Of a DNA stretch of 64,000 nt, positions 24,151 through 35,249 are shown one piece after another. Source of the stretch: Piliocolobus tephrosceles (taxonomy: Eukaryota > Chordata > Mammalia > Primates > Cercopithecidae); contig NC_045441.1 of NCBI RefSeq assembly GCF_002776525.5, positions 121,340,243 through 121,404,242 on the forward strand, in the 5' to 3' direction. Made by a program: the position numbers and the translations under genes. The notes under the pieces are model-generated. The model did no database searches, was not told the DNA's origin, and was given only the letters and a program-made list of their open reading frames with translations. Position 1 is the stretch's first letter, and each line of letters begins with the position of its first letter.

Positions 24151-24805
24151 CCTGGTCTTTTCTCATTTATATTTTTCACTTTTCTCTGGTATTTATCTCT
24201 GTAAGCCATTCCAAAGCCCTTTCAGAACAAAGTATAATATGAATAGACACATAAGCCAGATACCATGCTAGACAGTAAGTGGGATAAAGTGTTCAAAAGA
24301 TGAGGTCCCTGCTGGTAGAAGAGAGGGTTATGATTTCTCATTCACATTTCCACCCTGCTTCCCAACGCATCATTTACCTTTTCCAATTAAGCACTAAGTG
24401 GTAAATCCCTTATATATTGAGTACCAACTACATGAGTCAAATCCCCTACTTCATGGACCCTTAACCAAAGGTCCCTGAGGTTCCCCAATGTATTTGCCAT
24501 GTTTCTTGTTTCTGTGCATATGTATTTTTTTCTGGGGAGAGGGACATCAACTACTTCCATTCAATCCTGAAAGGGCTCCATGACCCTCTAAGATCCGAAG
24601 CCCTACTCACATCTCTGTTCCAAGGTTCCCTGGCTTGGCCCCACCTCTTCCAGAGGGATGGGCTGATGCTGACAAGCTGGGGGACCTTGAGCAAGTTGTG
24701 TCCTCTCCCTGGCCTTAGCTTTCTCACCTCTGAAAGAGGGGCTGGACTCGAAGATCACCAACACACTCCCCTGCTCTAACACCAGGATGGAGCACTGCTT
24801 CTCAC

Positions 24806-24948
24806 CTCGAGGTCCCGGAGGACAGGGTGGTCTTCAATTCCTGGGAACAGCACCCGCATGGTATAGGTTCTGTAGTCCAGGAAGGGAATCCCGGCTCCAT
24901 CCAGGTCACTGGTCAGCTCATGGATGTCCGTCTGGAGCTCGGCAAAGG
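24806..24948 (-). CDS. PLXNA2: PLXNA2 exon: juxtamembrane to GAP entry (about residues 1294-1341)
   Basis: This exon is 143 nt, phase 1 to 0, with acceptor gtgccag and donor gtgaga. The product begins (A)FAELQTDIHELTSDLDGAG and continues IPFLDYRTYTMRVLFPG then IEDHPVLRDLE. The IPFLDYRTYxMRVLFPG block is nearly invariant in class A plexins and packs against the GAP fold. It follows a 4-kb intron containing the TG-rich tract and the VNTR. Confidence 0.96.
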
Positions 24949-26384
24949 CTGGCACGAAGAGAAGCCTGTGAGATGGCTGGATGGGGAAGCCCCAGGAGTC
25001 ACCTCCATCTCAGAATGCTCAGAACCCTTACCCAAGCCCCTAGGAGACATGAGCAATGGACCACGATGGGCAGGAATAACTGGAGATGCTGTTTACTTAG
25101 CTGGGATTGGGATGAACTGCATTAGCATGGGAGAAAGATGTAGTGCAAGAAACCTTGTATTGGGGCTAAAACCTTTCCAAAGTGTGAGTGATGGGGGATG
25201 GTGGGTGAGGCTGTCCACAGATCTGTGCTGCTGCTGGGCCAGGAGAGACTCCCCATCTGAAGATGAAGGGCTTTGGTTTGCAAAATATGCTGGGGAGGGG
25301 GATGTAGAGGGATGAGTAAGAGAAGAGAGAGGTACCATGAGTAAGTGTCCATTCCTGATGCTGTGTTTTATAATAGATTTCCTTATAAGATGACAAGAAC
25401 AACTTCTGATAAAGGAAAACAAGTTTAAAGACACAAGTCTGGACCATGCAGCTCATGAGAGCCATCAAACCTCCAAATGGGCCAGAGATGGAGGCTCAGC
25501 CACACTCATATAGTCCTTCTGTATAAATAGGCAAGGTATTTCTCTGCCCTTCCTTCCTCAAGGTGATGCTACTTGACGGTGAATTATGACCTGCATATGG
25601 GCACTGCTGTGTGTGGTGGCAGCTCAGGTATCCAGATGAACAGAGTGGCAAGACCCCCCAGGAAAGTGAGCATGCAGTATAGCCTGAGGCTGTTACATAG
25701 CACCAAAGCTGTCACCATACTTCGCTCTGAGAACATCTTCCCCCAGGGCCACCCTCTGCCACAGGGGTACTCAGGGATGAGGCACCCAGCTGTTCCCTGC
25801 TCTGCCTTTCTCTTTGGTGTGTGCACACACACATATGCGTGCATGCATGCACATGGACAACCAGGACGGATTAACACATGCTGGCAAAGAACAGCCAGTG
25901 GGCATTGACTACTAAAAAAATATTTCTTTCTATTTACGTAATCTCAAAAACAGGGAGAAAATATTTTGTGAACTCAGAAGGGATGAACAAGCCCAATGTG
26001 GCTCTAGAGCCTCAAAAAGCAAGCCCAGCGCCCACTGAGCTGTGATGATCACAGAAACACAACACAGCCACTCTAGGAACTGTCTACGGGGACCCCAGTC
26101 TCGCGCTTGCCCATGAGTTGAGTGGAGCTCCACCCTGCAGAGCAGAGTTCAGGCCCTCAAATTTGGCTTTCTGTGCCAGGAGAATACCAAGACTGCTTGT
26201 TTGAGAGAGCCAAGAGGATGCCACCTGGAGAGGCCTCTGCAACCTCTCCTGCTGCTCCTCTCTCCCTGTACCCCTGCACCTCTGCACTGGCCACACAGAC
26301 ACAGGGGTTCCTGATATGTAGCCTGACTTCAACAGTAGAGAACCCAAATGCATCCAAGTGGAGCCTGCGCCAATGTGTGTGTGC

Positions 26385-27265
26385 ATGTGTTTTTGGCATG
26401 TGCTGTCACCCAAACCCCTGGGGAACACTTATGTATGTCCTGAGTGAGGAACATGGGTGTGTATGCTTATAGGAGAGCGTGGGAACATGTGCATGAGCAT
26501 AGGTGTGGGTGTATGGGCACTTGTCTGAGTGTGTATGTCAGAGTGTGTGAGTGTGACAGTGTGTGAGCATGTCAGGGAGTATGTATGACAGTGTGTGAGC
26601 ATGAGTGCATGAGGGTGTGTATGTCAGTGAATGTGTAGGCATGTGTGAGTGTAAATGTCAGTGAGTGTGTAGGCATGTGTGAAGGTGAGTGCATGGGTGT
26701 GAATGAATGTATGTCCATGAGTGTGTATGTGTGTGAATGTGAGTGCCTGCGTGTGTCTCAGTGTGTATGTGTGTGTGACTGCATGAGTGTTCATGCATGT
26801 CAGTGTGAGTGCATATGTGTGTGTTGGTGTGTATGCAAGTATGAATGTGACTGCATGAGTGTGAGTGTATGTGTGTATGCATGTGTGAGTGCATGAGTCT
26901 ATGTGTGCAAGCACTTGTGAATGTGAGTGCATGAGTATGTGGGCATGTCAGTGTGTGCATGCATGTGAGTTGAGTGCATGAATGTGTGAGTGTGCAAGTG
27001 TGAGTGTGTGAGTATATGTCAGTGTGTGTGTATGAATGTGAGTACGTGAGCGTGTGAGCACATGAGTGTATGTCAGTGAGTAGTGTATGTTTGTGAAAGC
27101 ATGAGTGTGTGAACATGTCAGTGTGTGTGGGCATGTATGTGAGTGCACAAGTGAGTGTATGTGAGTGTGCATGCATGTGGGCATGTGAATGTATGTGTTA
27201 GTCCATAAGTGTATGTCAGTGAGTGTGTGTGGGCATGTGTGGGAGTGTTTGCAAATACATGGGTA
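26385..27265 (+). repeat. Long degenerate TG-rich tract
   Basis: About 0.88 kb built from variants of tgtgtgagtg, gcatgtcagtgtg and gtgtatgtcagtg with no fixed period. Long ORFs over it on the minus strand are His/Thr/Ser-rich shadows. It may have grown from a TG microsatellite by slippage. Confidence 0.93.
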
Positions 27266-27639
27266 TGTTTATATATCAGAAGCTCAGGCCCATGAAGGGC
27301 CCAGCTGGGTGTCTTCTGAGTTTGTGTAGAGGACGTCCTGGCTGGCTGTGAAGTCTTCAAGGAGATCCCTTGGCTTGGACCAGTACAGCCCTGTAATCGT
27401 TCAGCAGCCGGCTCTGGGCACCCTGCAAAGTGTTTCCATGGCTAGTCTGACAAGTCCTTTGCTGTAAGGCCCCCTCTTCCTACGTGCACAGCATAGCTCG
27501 CCCCTAAAGTCTGAAGCCAAGATTTCCTCCTGGGGCCTCAGCTGACAATCCTGGGCGGGAGCTCCTCTCGGCTGCCCCCTCCCAGTTGGGGTGCTCAGCC
27601 CACAGGGAGGAGAAGGGGGGGGGTTGGCTTTTTATTAGT

Positions 27640-27850
27640 CTGCAGCTTTCCTTTAAGTCACCAAGCGCCTCCAACATTCAAAGCAGCGTGCCTGCCACAC
27701 ATAAAAGAGATTCTAATCACTACACCTAATTAGAGGAAAGAGTACATTGTGGAGAAAAAAATTAAGCAGCGTAAATATAATAAAAGGCAGTAATTAATGG
27801 TCCCACAAGACGGATGCTGTGTTGACAGCTGAAGGATGTAGAGAGGGGAT
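27640..27850. promoter_or_regulatory. Candidate intronic enhancer, homeodomain-site cluster
   Basis: An AT-rich patch of low repeat content carries 'ctaattag' (27726), 'taattaat' (27791), 'attctaatcac' (27711), and 'aaattaagc' within about 90 bp. Dense TAAT cores are common in developmental enhancers. Function is inferred only from motif density. Confidence 0.25.
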
Positions 27851-28435
27851 GGAATGGATCCACTTCCCCATCAAAAAGAGCTGTGGCTGCCCTGGTGGGA
27901 ATCGGTGTGAAGTGAGAGCCCCAGGTACGGGGCCGGATTTACTCCATGTATAAATCTACAGCAAAGAACTAGCTCAGATCCTCCCAGGGTGAGTCACAAA
28001 ATGATATCCTGGGGGTTACAAGAGTCTGACTCCTAAATTTCCTTCTTGGATTTAGTGCAGCTGATTTCACTTTATGGTGGTGTTTGTAATTTTTTAAATA
28101 CAAGCTGTGAAACACCCTTCCTTCTAAATCACAGATCAGCCCTACAGCCTTACCTGCCTGCTAGAGGAAGAAAGCTGAAGATTGCTGAAATGCGTCATGT
28201 TAAGACACCCCCAGATCTCCCCTTGAGTAGAGTGCAAAACCCACTCAGCTAGGATTCCAGGTCTGGAGGCTGCTCTAGTGGGGTGCAGAATGATCCTAAT
28301 CTGACACCTTCAAGGAGAGGGCAAGGAGACCTTGGCCTCTCTGGTGTTGCCAGGATAGGGCCTGCTTGGGTATGGGTGTGGTCTGGGACACAGGTGTAGG
28401 AACTATAGAGAGAGAGGCTTTGCAGGTAGGATGCA

Positions 28436-28492
28436 CAGCCTCCAGCACTGCCCACAGCTGTCTGGCCTGCTTGCTTGTAAATGAAACACATG

Positions 28493-28527
<35 letters not shown>

Positions 28528-28956
28528 CCTCCAGCACTGCTCACAGCTGCCTGGCCTGCTTGCTTGTAAATGAAACACATACATATACACACACACACAC
28601 GCACATACACACACACACACACACACAGCCTCCAGCACTGCTCACAGCTGCCCGGCCTGCTTGCTTGTATATGAAACATATACACACACATACACAGATG
28701 TGCACACACACACACATGCACACAGACACATACACAGCCTCCAGCACTGCTCACTGCAGCCCAGCCTGCTCGCTCATAATGAAACATACATACACACACA
28801 GAGGTGCACACACACACACATGCACACACACATTCACACAGACACACACACCGCTAGCCTCTAGCACTGCCCACTGCTGCCCAGCCTGCTTGTTTGTATA
28901 TGAAACATATACATACACATACACAGATGTGTACACACACACACAGCCTCCAGCAC
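28436..28956 (+). repeat. VNTR-like minisatellite beside the transmembrane exon
   Basis: Units of 89 to 120 bp start at 28436, 28525, 28626, 28735 and 28855, with a truncated sixth at 28944. Each unit has cagcctccagcactgc, a middle part ending ttgtaaatgaaacat (or a variant), then a CA tract of variable length. The truncated last unit stops 15 bp before the splice boundary of the transmembrane exon. Cys/Val ORFs over it are artefacts. Confidence 0.96.
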
Positions 28957-28971
28957 GGGGCCATTCAGTAC

Positions 28972-29206
28972 CTTCCTTGCACTCCAGGGCCACACGGGAC
29001 TCCAGGTTGTCCATCTGCATCTGCAGCCGCTTCAGCGTGAGGTCACTTTCGCGGGACTTGCGTTTATAGGCGATGAGCACGGCCACGATGAAGATGATGA
29101 GGAGGCCGCCAGCCACCGCGATGCTGACGATGGCGGGCAGGCTGAGCGGGCTGTCCGGGGCGATGTACACCATCCCCGGGGAGTACTCCATGCCACCGAC
29201 ACGGGC
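28972..29206 (-). CDS. PLXNA2: PLXNA2 exon: transmembrane helix and juxtamembrane coiled coil (about residues 1216-1294)
   Basis: This exon is 235 nt, phase 0 to 1, with acceptor cccccag and donor gtactg. It opens ARVGGMEYSPGMVY, the last ectodomain strand. The membrane helix follows, from about residue 23 of the exon: LPAIVSIAVAGG then LLIIFIVAVLIAY. The stop-transfer basic run is KRKSRES. The heptad-like LKRLQMQMDNLESRVALECKE segment is the juxtamembrane helix that in plexins links ectodomain dimerisation to GAP activation. A VNTR reaches to within 15 bp of the donor on the intron side. The exon is asymmetric, so skipping it alone would shift the frame; skipping it together with the next exon would not. 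Confidence 0.97.
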
Positions 29207-29882
29207 CTGGGGGCACACCGGGCAAGAGGGAGCTGGGTGTGGGGACACAGCAGCTTTGGCAACAGTCCCATATCACCCAGAAACTGGTGACCGGGGCAGG
29301 ATGAGGGAAAGGAGACCAATTGGTGTCAAAATAGACAAGAGGACATGGGGGCTGGAAACAGGGACAGACACAGCTTAACAGAGCTCACCGCCAACTGGAA
29401 AAACCTCACCTCCTCTTATTCAGGAGCGAGTTTTGTCATCTTCATAAGAAAACAGCACACAACTGGGACCTAAACACAGTCTGCCACCAATGACTAGATC
29501 CCCTAAGATTTATGCCATTCTAAGGGTGGACAACGGAAGCATAGAACATGATATTAAGATATTACAGACTTCCGTGGGCCAGCAACGGCCTTCTCCTTGA
29601 AGGCTTTCTTGTTTGTTGCAGATGATTTAGCAACTATTTAATGCTGTTTTGCATTTTTCTTATTGTTGCACCAGCCAGCATGGAAAGAATGACAATACAA
29701 AAGAGGGAAGCTCAAAAGGGGACATGAAGAAAGAACTTGGGGTTGGGGGTAGCTAGAGGAAAAGTTATTTGTGGGCCAGAATCCCCTCTTGGAAAGCCCT
29801 GGTGGCCTGAGACAGAGCTGGGCCGCTCACATCCACATCCCTAGTGCCCACTCCATCCGGGATGGGGTTCTCCCAGTCTCAC
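29207..29882 (-). other. PLXNA2: PLXNA2 intron, 0.68 kb
   Basis: Unique intron sequence between the membrane-proximal IPT exon and the transmembrane exon. No repeat or motif recognised. Confidence 0.8.
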
Positions 29883-30029
29883 CATCACTTTGTGCCTGCC
29901 GATGAGGTTGGGGGACTCGCAGAGCAGCTGGACATCTGATACGGTCACGGTGCACGGCTTCTCCCCAACCAGCACAGTGTAGTTCAGCTTCACATTGCCC
30001 CCAGCCACAGGCGGGATCAGGTTCTTGCC
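29883..30029 (-). CDS. PLXNA2: PLXNA2 exon: fourth IPT repeat (about residues 1167-1215)
   Basis: This exon is 147 nt, 49 codons, phase 0 to 0, with acceptor tgcacag and donor gtgaga. The product is GKNLIPPVAGGNVKLNYTVL followed by VGEKPCTVTVSDVQLLCESP and NLIGRHKVM. The GKNLIPP loop, the LNYTVL sequon and the CTVTVSxxQLLCE pair are typical of the membrane-proximal IPT domain. It lies 676 bp from the transmembrane exon. Confidence 0.96.
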
Positions 30030-30669
30030 CTGTGCAGATGGGAAAGCCCCAGTTCCCATCCCAGAGTGAGGACCACAGCTACCAGCTGGCTCTCACGTCC
30101 TCCCACCTAGAGGTCCTATCCTGCTGGTGAAGAAGCCACCTTTGGTAATAAGTGCAAAAAGTATTCATGGCACGACTACTACCATTGCCTCTTCCTCCCA
30201 GTGGGTAATCAGTTATCACAGTACTCCTTTCAGCTTATCCCAAATGCAGCCTCAGAATCCTTCTCGATGCAGAGTTGGAGTCAGTCACTACCGATTGATT
30301 CAAGTTGTCATGAGCTTTAATTAACTTGTGACCCATGTTCCAAAGGAGGCCCTATGCTGTGGTTCGCACAAGGCTGCCTCAGAGGAAGCAGTGAGCCTGA
30401 CCTACCAGTACTTGGACTTTCAGGAAAATAAAAGCTTGAGAGTCAAATAGCCAAAGTGCATCTGCCTTCCCTGGATAGAACCGGCCCATAAAGAGAGTTT
30501 TCTTCCCAGTACAAACTCAGCGAGAACACTTATCACGCTCTGGGCTACACTGCAACCTCTGCAAGAGATGCTGGTTGAAATAGGTGACTGGAGTCTGCGA
30601 CCTGAACATCCCCTTCCATGCAGCAGCCCCTCCTTTCCCCACCCCCACCTCCTACCACCCTCACTCCAC
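30030..30669 (-). other. PLXNA2: PLXNA2 intron, 0.64 kb
   Basis: Unique intron. A C-rich stretch (30618-30660 on the plus strand) lies next to the donor side at 30669. Nothing else recognised. Confidence 0.8.
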
Positions 30670-30909
30670 CTTTAGGATGATGGGCGTGCCAGGCTTGAGC
30701 TCCAGGATTCCTGAGGGACCAAAGGCCTCAAACACTGGGTTGGGATAGTAGGTGAAGTTGGTCTTGTTGAGGATGAGCAGAGACTGGACGTTGTCCAGGA
30801 TGAAGCCAAACTCCTCGGGCCTCTCGGTCAGGTCTGACTGGTGGTCAGGACCCAAAGCAAGGGCGGGCGCCTGGCAGGTCATCTCAGTAGCGTTCAGAAC
30901 CTCACAGAT
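30670..30909 (-). CDS. PLXNA2: PLXNA2 exon: end of third and start of fourth IPT repeat (about residues 1087-1166)
   Basis: This exon is 240 nt, 80 codons, phase 0 to 0, with acceptor tcccacag and donor gtggag. The product starts ICEVLNATEMTCQAPALALG. It continues with ERPEEFGFILDNVQSLLILN, a conserved plexin-A segment, and ends ELKPGTPIILK at the entry to IPT4. Sequons NAT, NKT and NFT are visible. The exon could be skipped in frame. Confidence 0.95.
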
Positions 30910-31369
30910 CTGTGGGAGGAGCCACAGGGCAGAGCCTATGCAATATCTCCACATACCCACAGCCCCAGGGCGTGTACTAGGCCTCCCTGGATGTCATCAG
31001 ATAGCATGGGGTTGACAAGAGGATTAGAGATGAGTCAGGACCACACAATTGGGCCCTCAAGGAATAGGCTCTATAGCTTGCACCCAGCTCCTGTTTTGTC
31101 TGTAGTGGGTGTGGCAATGGCTAGGGTTGGAAGAATGAAAGAGTAAAGGTGTAAAACCCCGGGAACCCCAAAAGTAATTGCTCCTCCATGCCTGTACCCC
31201 AAGAAGTAAAAATGCCCTTACGTCTTCTCCCCCATCCCACTATCCGAGTATTCAAGGGTGTCACAGGCTGTGGGTTATCAGTGTATGGGCAGGAAGTCGC
31301 CTCAGTACTTGGGAAGACCCACACGTTCATGTAGGTAACCTCCATGAACCCCATCAGTCCTGCACTCAC
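30910..31369 (-). other. PLXNA2: PLXNA2 intron, 0.46 kb
   Basis: Short unique intron inside the IPT3 coding region. No repeat recognised. Confidence 0.8.
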
Positions 31370-31463
31370 ATTGATGTGCTCCTTCCCTCCATGCTTGGCA
31401 CGGATCTGGGGGTTCTGTATGAGGTCCAGGTGGGTCCCCCATACAGCGATGGGTGTGTTTCCA
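31370..31463 (-). CDS. PLXNA2: PLXNA2 exon: third IPT repeat, first part (about residues 1055-1086)
   Basis: This exon is 94 nt, phase 2 to 0, with acceptor ctgctcag and donor gtgagt. The product is GNTPIAVWGTHLDLIQNPQI followed by RAKHGGKEHIN. The G-x-T-P-I-x-V-x-GTHL opening and the IRAKHGG strand are the plexin IPT3 pattern. It is the smallest exon of the ectodomain part and is followed after only 460 bp by the next exon. Confidence 0.95.
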
Positions 31464-32453
31464 CTGAGCAGGAAGAAAGAAGGAGGCGTGTAAATCATAA
31501 GCTCAGGAAGAGCAATGGCACACTACAATGATGACTGACTGAGCCACAACAATAAGGACAGTGACAACCAGGCAGCAGGGTAATGTTCATGGGGACAAGG
31601 ATGACAAGCTGACTGCATAGTAATGAGGACGAGCATCTCGGCAGCCAAGGGGAGGACAGTAATGACCAGATGTCTGTGGCCATCCTTTGCTGAGTTTGTT
31701 TGGAGCATGGACCCCTGTGGAGGCCCAGTCAACAGCACAGCCCCCTTAGCTCTCCAAGACCTTTTGATTTGTGCCAGCTGCTTCTCTGCAACCCCTTGGT
31801 GTCTCTTCCTGCATGCTTCCCCTGGACTTGCCAATCTTGGGACTTTTTAAACATTAGCTTTGGCCTCAGGAAAGCCTCACTCCAGATTGTCCCCACCACA
31901 TCCTCCAGGGGCTGAGCACAGTCTGCTCCCCCAGGGCAATCATTCTACAAGTTTCCATGTTGGAGGCTTTGATCAGGCTGAGATCCGGGAAAGGCAGAGG
32001 GTCCATGAATGCAAATGTGAATGCAAGTGAGAGATGCTCTGGGACTTGGGTCTCCTACACCCTGGGGTGGCACAGGACCACTGACAGGGAGGACACAGGA
32101 CTGCTGACAGGGAGGGCTTATGAGCTTCATCTTGTGTCGCTTTTCAAAAGAAACCTGGACATCAGTGCCCATCCTTAGGGCACCTGAGAAGTGGGCATAA
32201 AGTGGTGGGCAGTACTGTAGTGGACTGTGTCCTCTGGGGGGCTACTCAAAGTAAAATGAGAAATAACCTGATCCCCAATCAAAGGAGCATCTTCGAGAAG
32301 AATCCTGCTATCTAAAACAGGCTTTAGCAAGTTAATTAGCTATAAGTTGATGAGTAAAGAATCCTTGACACACACACCCACATTCATTTCCACCCATCTA
32401 TCCATCTGCCTGTCTTCATATTGCCAGTTGCTTCCCCCTCTCTCCTTGCTCGC

Positions 32454-32494
32454 ATGCGCGCACACACACACACACACACGTGTGTGCACACACA
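32454..32494 (+). repeat. (CA)n microsatellite
   Basis: A gcgcgcacacac...cacgtgtgtgcacaca run, alternating purine-pyrimidine throughout. Confidence 0.9.
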
Positions 32495-33095
32495 GAGGAA
32501 GATTCCTGTGAAACTCGGAGAGGCTCCTGCACACGTGACAGTGCTGTAGATGACCTTCCAGTGTGTAGCCATCTTCCCAGTCCTCTCAATCACCAATTCA
32601 ACACACATTTATCAAACGCCCACCATCACTGTTCACAAGTAACCCAGGCGGCTCATAAGAGCAGAGCCTCACCCCATCCTCAGACTTGATTAACTTAAAG
32701 AAAAGCCCTGGAGCTGGCTGGCAGACCCAGAACATGTCTGTCTCCATCCTCCCTCCTAGTGGGAGCATGATGCAGGAATGGCAGCTGAGTGCCAGGAAGG
32801 GTGACACCTCTATTTCTATGAGGATGACACAAAGAAGAACTGAATTATACCAGGCTGTGAATTTCACAGAGAGTTGCAAAGTTTGTTGACCAAGTCACAA
32901 AGGGCTGCATCAACTTCCTGGGGCCAAATCCTGGTATGGCTTTCTATAGACGACCTTCCCCTCTGTGCCTTCTGGTCTTCATCTGCCTTAAGGTCATGGC
33001 TAAAGCTCAGAAGGTTTGGGCCTTATAGAGTAACTGCTGAGGACGGCCAAATCTCATCTCAGCAGGCAAAGGCTGTCTTTCTTTTGGGCTTAAGG

Positions 33096-33319
33096 CAGGG
33101 GGTGGCAAGCTCTTTCTGTAAAGGACCAGATAGTAAATATTGTAGGCTTTACAGGCCATATGGTCCCTGTCGCAGTTACTCAACTCTGCTGTTATAGTGA
33201 GAAAGCAGCTATAGACAATACATGTATGAATGAGCATGGCCGTGCGCCAATAAAACTTTATTTACAAAAGCAGGTGGCTAGCCAGATTCAGCCCACAGAC
33301 TGGAGTTTGCCAATCCCTG
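33096..33319 (+). mobile_element. Non-autonomous hAT transposon with terminal inverted repeats
   Basis: The left end cagggggtggcaagctc and the right end gagtttgccaatccctg are inverted copies with few mismatches. Eight-bp flanks gcttaagg and gattaaaa agree at 5 of 8 positions, as expected for an old hAT target duplication. The inside carries the known text 'gtaaaggaccagatagtaaa' and 'caataaaactttatttacaa'. Confidence 0.85.
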
Positions 33320-34559
33320 GATTAAAAAAAGATTGTTCCCTGGACTGGACACATTCCTGCTCTCTGCCTCAGCCTGGGGAGACCACTTCTACATGTACCT
33401 CCTGCTCACTCCCCCAGCCCCACACCCCTGAGAACTGAAGCAGACAGTGAGAGGCCTGGACCCAGCAGGGGGCAGGGGGAGGGGGCTGAGTCAGGCACTG
33501 CCCTGTGCATGTGCATCTCACTTCAGTGTCTCAGCTGCCTATGCGAGAGTGGACAGATGAGGGACTCTGGTCCCAGGGAGGTGAGATAACTGTTAAGGTC
33601 ACCGGGCTGGTAAGCAGTGGAGCTGGGCTGAGACCCTTCCCACGCTGCCCCTGTTACAGTGATTTCCCAGTGATCTCTGTGAGCCTTGCATGGGGTGCCC
33701 TCTGTAGCATCTTCTCATTCCCATGTGCTATCCAGGGCCTGGAAAGGCAGACTCATGCCATGTGCCTACCCCTTCTCCCCTGATGGGAGACATACCACTC
33801 CAGGGACCCTAGAGATCCTGGGATTTCAAAATCCCTGGATGAATCGCTGAATAGGCAGAGGCCTAGGAAGAATACCAATTTGCTCAAGGTAAATGAAGGT
33901 CCCCATGTCCCTGCCCCAGGGCCTTTCTATACCAACATTCCAATGCCTGGTCCCCTCCCTCTGAGACAGGTGTTCAGTGTATCTGGCTGGGCACTGGGAA
34001 AAAGCAGGGAACAAGACCTAAACTCTACCCTTGAGGAGGTTGCAGCAGAGGGGAGGAGAAATGTAAGCAGGTAGCCAGGAGCAGAGAGGATGGGTATCTG
34101 GATGGGGCCTCCAGGCTCAGGACACAGCTTCCCCCACGTAAGCTGACTACAAGGAGTAGTCAGGCCTGATCTAACTCCTTCTTCCACACCCCTCAGCCTG
34201 AAGGTGGGACCAGGATTAGCACCTATGTCTATCAGAAGTGAGAAGAGTAGCCTGGCACCCCCAGCAGTCACTGCAGCATGGGGACATGGCCTCTAGCACA
34301 GTGCCTGTCCCAGAACTGGGGAAGGTGGGTTCTTGCTGTTATAGGAGCTTGGCCTCCAGGCTGGGTTTGGCACAGAGTTGCTCTCAGTGGAAGGAGGGAG
34401 CCACAGTAGGAAGGTCTGATTTGGGGGTATTTGGAACCAATTCCAGTTTATCAGTTCCCCAAGTAGAACTGGGCCCCCAGAACTCTCTTTGGCTTTCGAG
34501 AGTCAGGGAAGGGAAACAGAGATGCAGGAGCATTAAGGTCTACTTGGGCCAGCTCCTAC

Positions 34560-34724
34560 CTGACGATGCTCCATTCTGGTTCAATCCGCACGATGGTGGG
34601 GTCTTCCACATACTGAAAGACCAGGTCCTGGTGGATCTTGGCCCTGTCCACCTGCACCGACACCTTCATCTCTAGCACTTCATCTGAGGACGTGGTGTTG
34701 CAGACAATGTAGGATGGAGATCGC
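34560..34724 (-). CDS. PLXNA2: PLXNA2 exon: end of second and start of third IPT repeat (about residues 1000-1055)
   Basis: This exon is 165 nt, phase 2 to 2, with acceptor ccctccag and donor gtagga. The product includes RSPSYIVCNTTSSDEVLEM, the strand segment VSVQVDRAKIHQDLVFQY, and the linker EDPTIVRIEPEWSIV, a conserved hinge between adjacent plexin IPT domains. One sequon (NTT) is present. The exon is symmetric. An antisense AluY lies about 200 bp upstream in the gene sense, from 34921. Confidence 0.95.
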
Positions 34725-34920
34725 CTGGAGGGCAGGAAGACACAGCATTGGGTGCCTGGTGTTAAGGAGGACAGAGGTCCTGAGTTAGGGCCCTCCCACA
34801 CTGCTCCCTGCATGTCAGGGTGCTCAGAGGCCATGGGTGGGTGCTCTCAGATAGAAAGCTGGAGATCCGGTGACAAAGACTCTCTCCTTGGCCAAACTTT
34901 AGACAGGTTCCTCTGAGCCC

Positions 34921-35222
34921 TTTTTTTTTTTTTTTTTTTTTTGAGACGGAGTCTCGCTCTGTCGCCCAAACTGAAGTGTAGTGGCCAGATCTCAGCTCAC
35001 TGCAAGCTCCGCCTTTCGGGTTCACGCCATTCTCCTGCCTCAGCCTCCCGAGTAGCTGGGACTACAGGCGCCGGCCACCTCGCCCGGCTAGTTTTTTGTA
35101 TTTTTAGTAGAGATGGGGTTTCACCGTGTTAGCCAGGATGGTCTCGATCTCCTGACCTTGTGATCCGCCCATCTCGGCCTCCCAAAGTGCTGGGATTACA
35201 GGCTTGAGCCACTGCGCCCGAC
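34921..35222 (-). mobile_element. AluY, Old World monkey type, antisense
   Basis: Complete antisense Alu with a 22-bp T tail. Read in sense it has gtggctcaagcctgtaatcc, the 'ctagccgggcgaggtggcc' stretch and 'gagctgagatctggccac', the cercopithecid AluY substitutions. A gagccc duplication flanks it (34915-34920 and 35223-35228). Confidence 0.93.
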
Positions 35223-35249
35223 GAGCCCTCTTTTCAACCAGGCCTCATC

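Larger units (their letters stand above)
18687..24805 (-). other. PLXNA2: PLXNA2 intron, 6.1 kb
   Basis: It is rich in ancient repeats: MIR copies near 18800-18975, 19150-19330, 20180-20300, 21250-21500, 21855-22060, 23895-24150 and 24655-24785, an old L1 3' fragment (19510-19857), a 15-bp triplet repeat (19858-19902) and an L2-like piece (23015-23130). The stretches 20400-21240 and 22070-23010 hold nothing recognised. Confidence 0.75.
24949..28971 (-). other. PLXNA2: PLXNA2 intron, 4.0 kb
   Basis: It holds a long TG-rich tract (26385-27265), an AT-rich homeodomain-site cluster (27640-27850) and the VNTR next to the transmembrane exon (28436-28956). The stretch 24950-26380 is unique, with only a short CA/TG run near 25820-25855. 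Confidence 0.8.
31464..34559 (-). other. PLXNA2: PLXNA2 intron, 3.1 kb
   Basis: It contains a CA run (32454-32494), a hAT-type transposon with visible terminal inverted repeats (33096-33319), a MIR-like stretch (33530-33650) and an L2-like piece near 33975-34045. The stretches 31480-32440 and 34060-34550 are unclassified. Confidence 0.75.

Noticed and set aside
24827..25315. Plus-strand ORF of 162 codons
   Set aside because: It is antisense to a confirmed PLXNA2 exon at its start and runs into intron; no recognisable product.
26658..27176. Long minus-strand ORF rich in His, Thr and Ser
   Set aside because: It lies wholly in the TG-rich simple repeat; composition explains it, and no domain or splice structure is seen.
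28296..28847. Minus-strand ORF of alternating Cys and Val
   Set aside because: It reads the CA tracts of the VNTR. The repetition follows the DNA units, not a protein fold.
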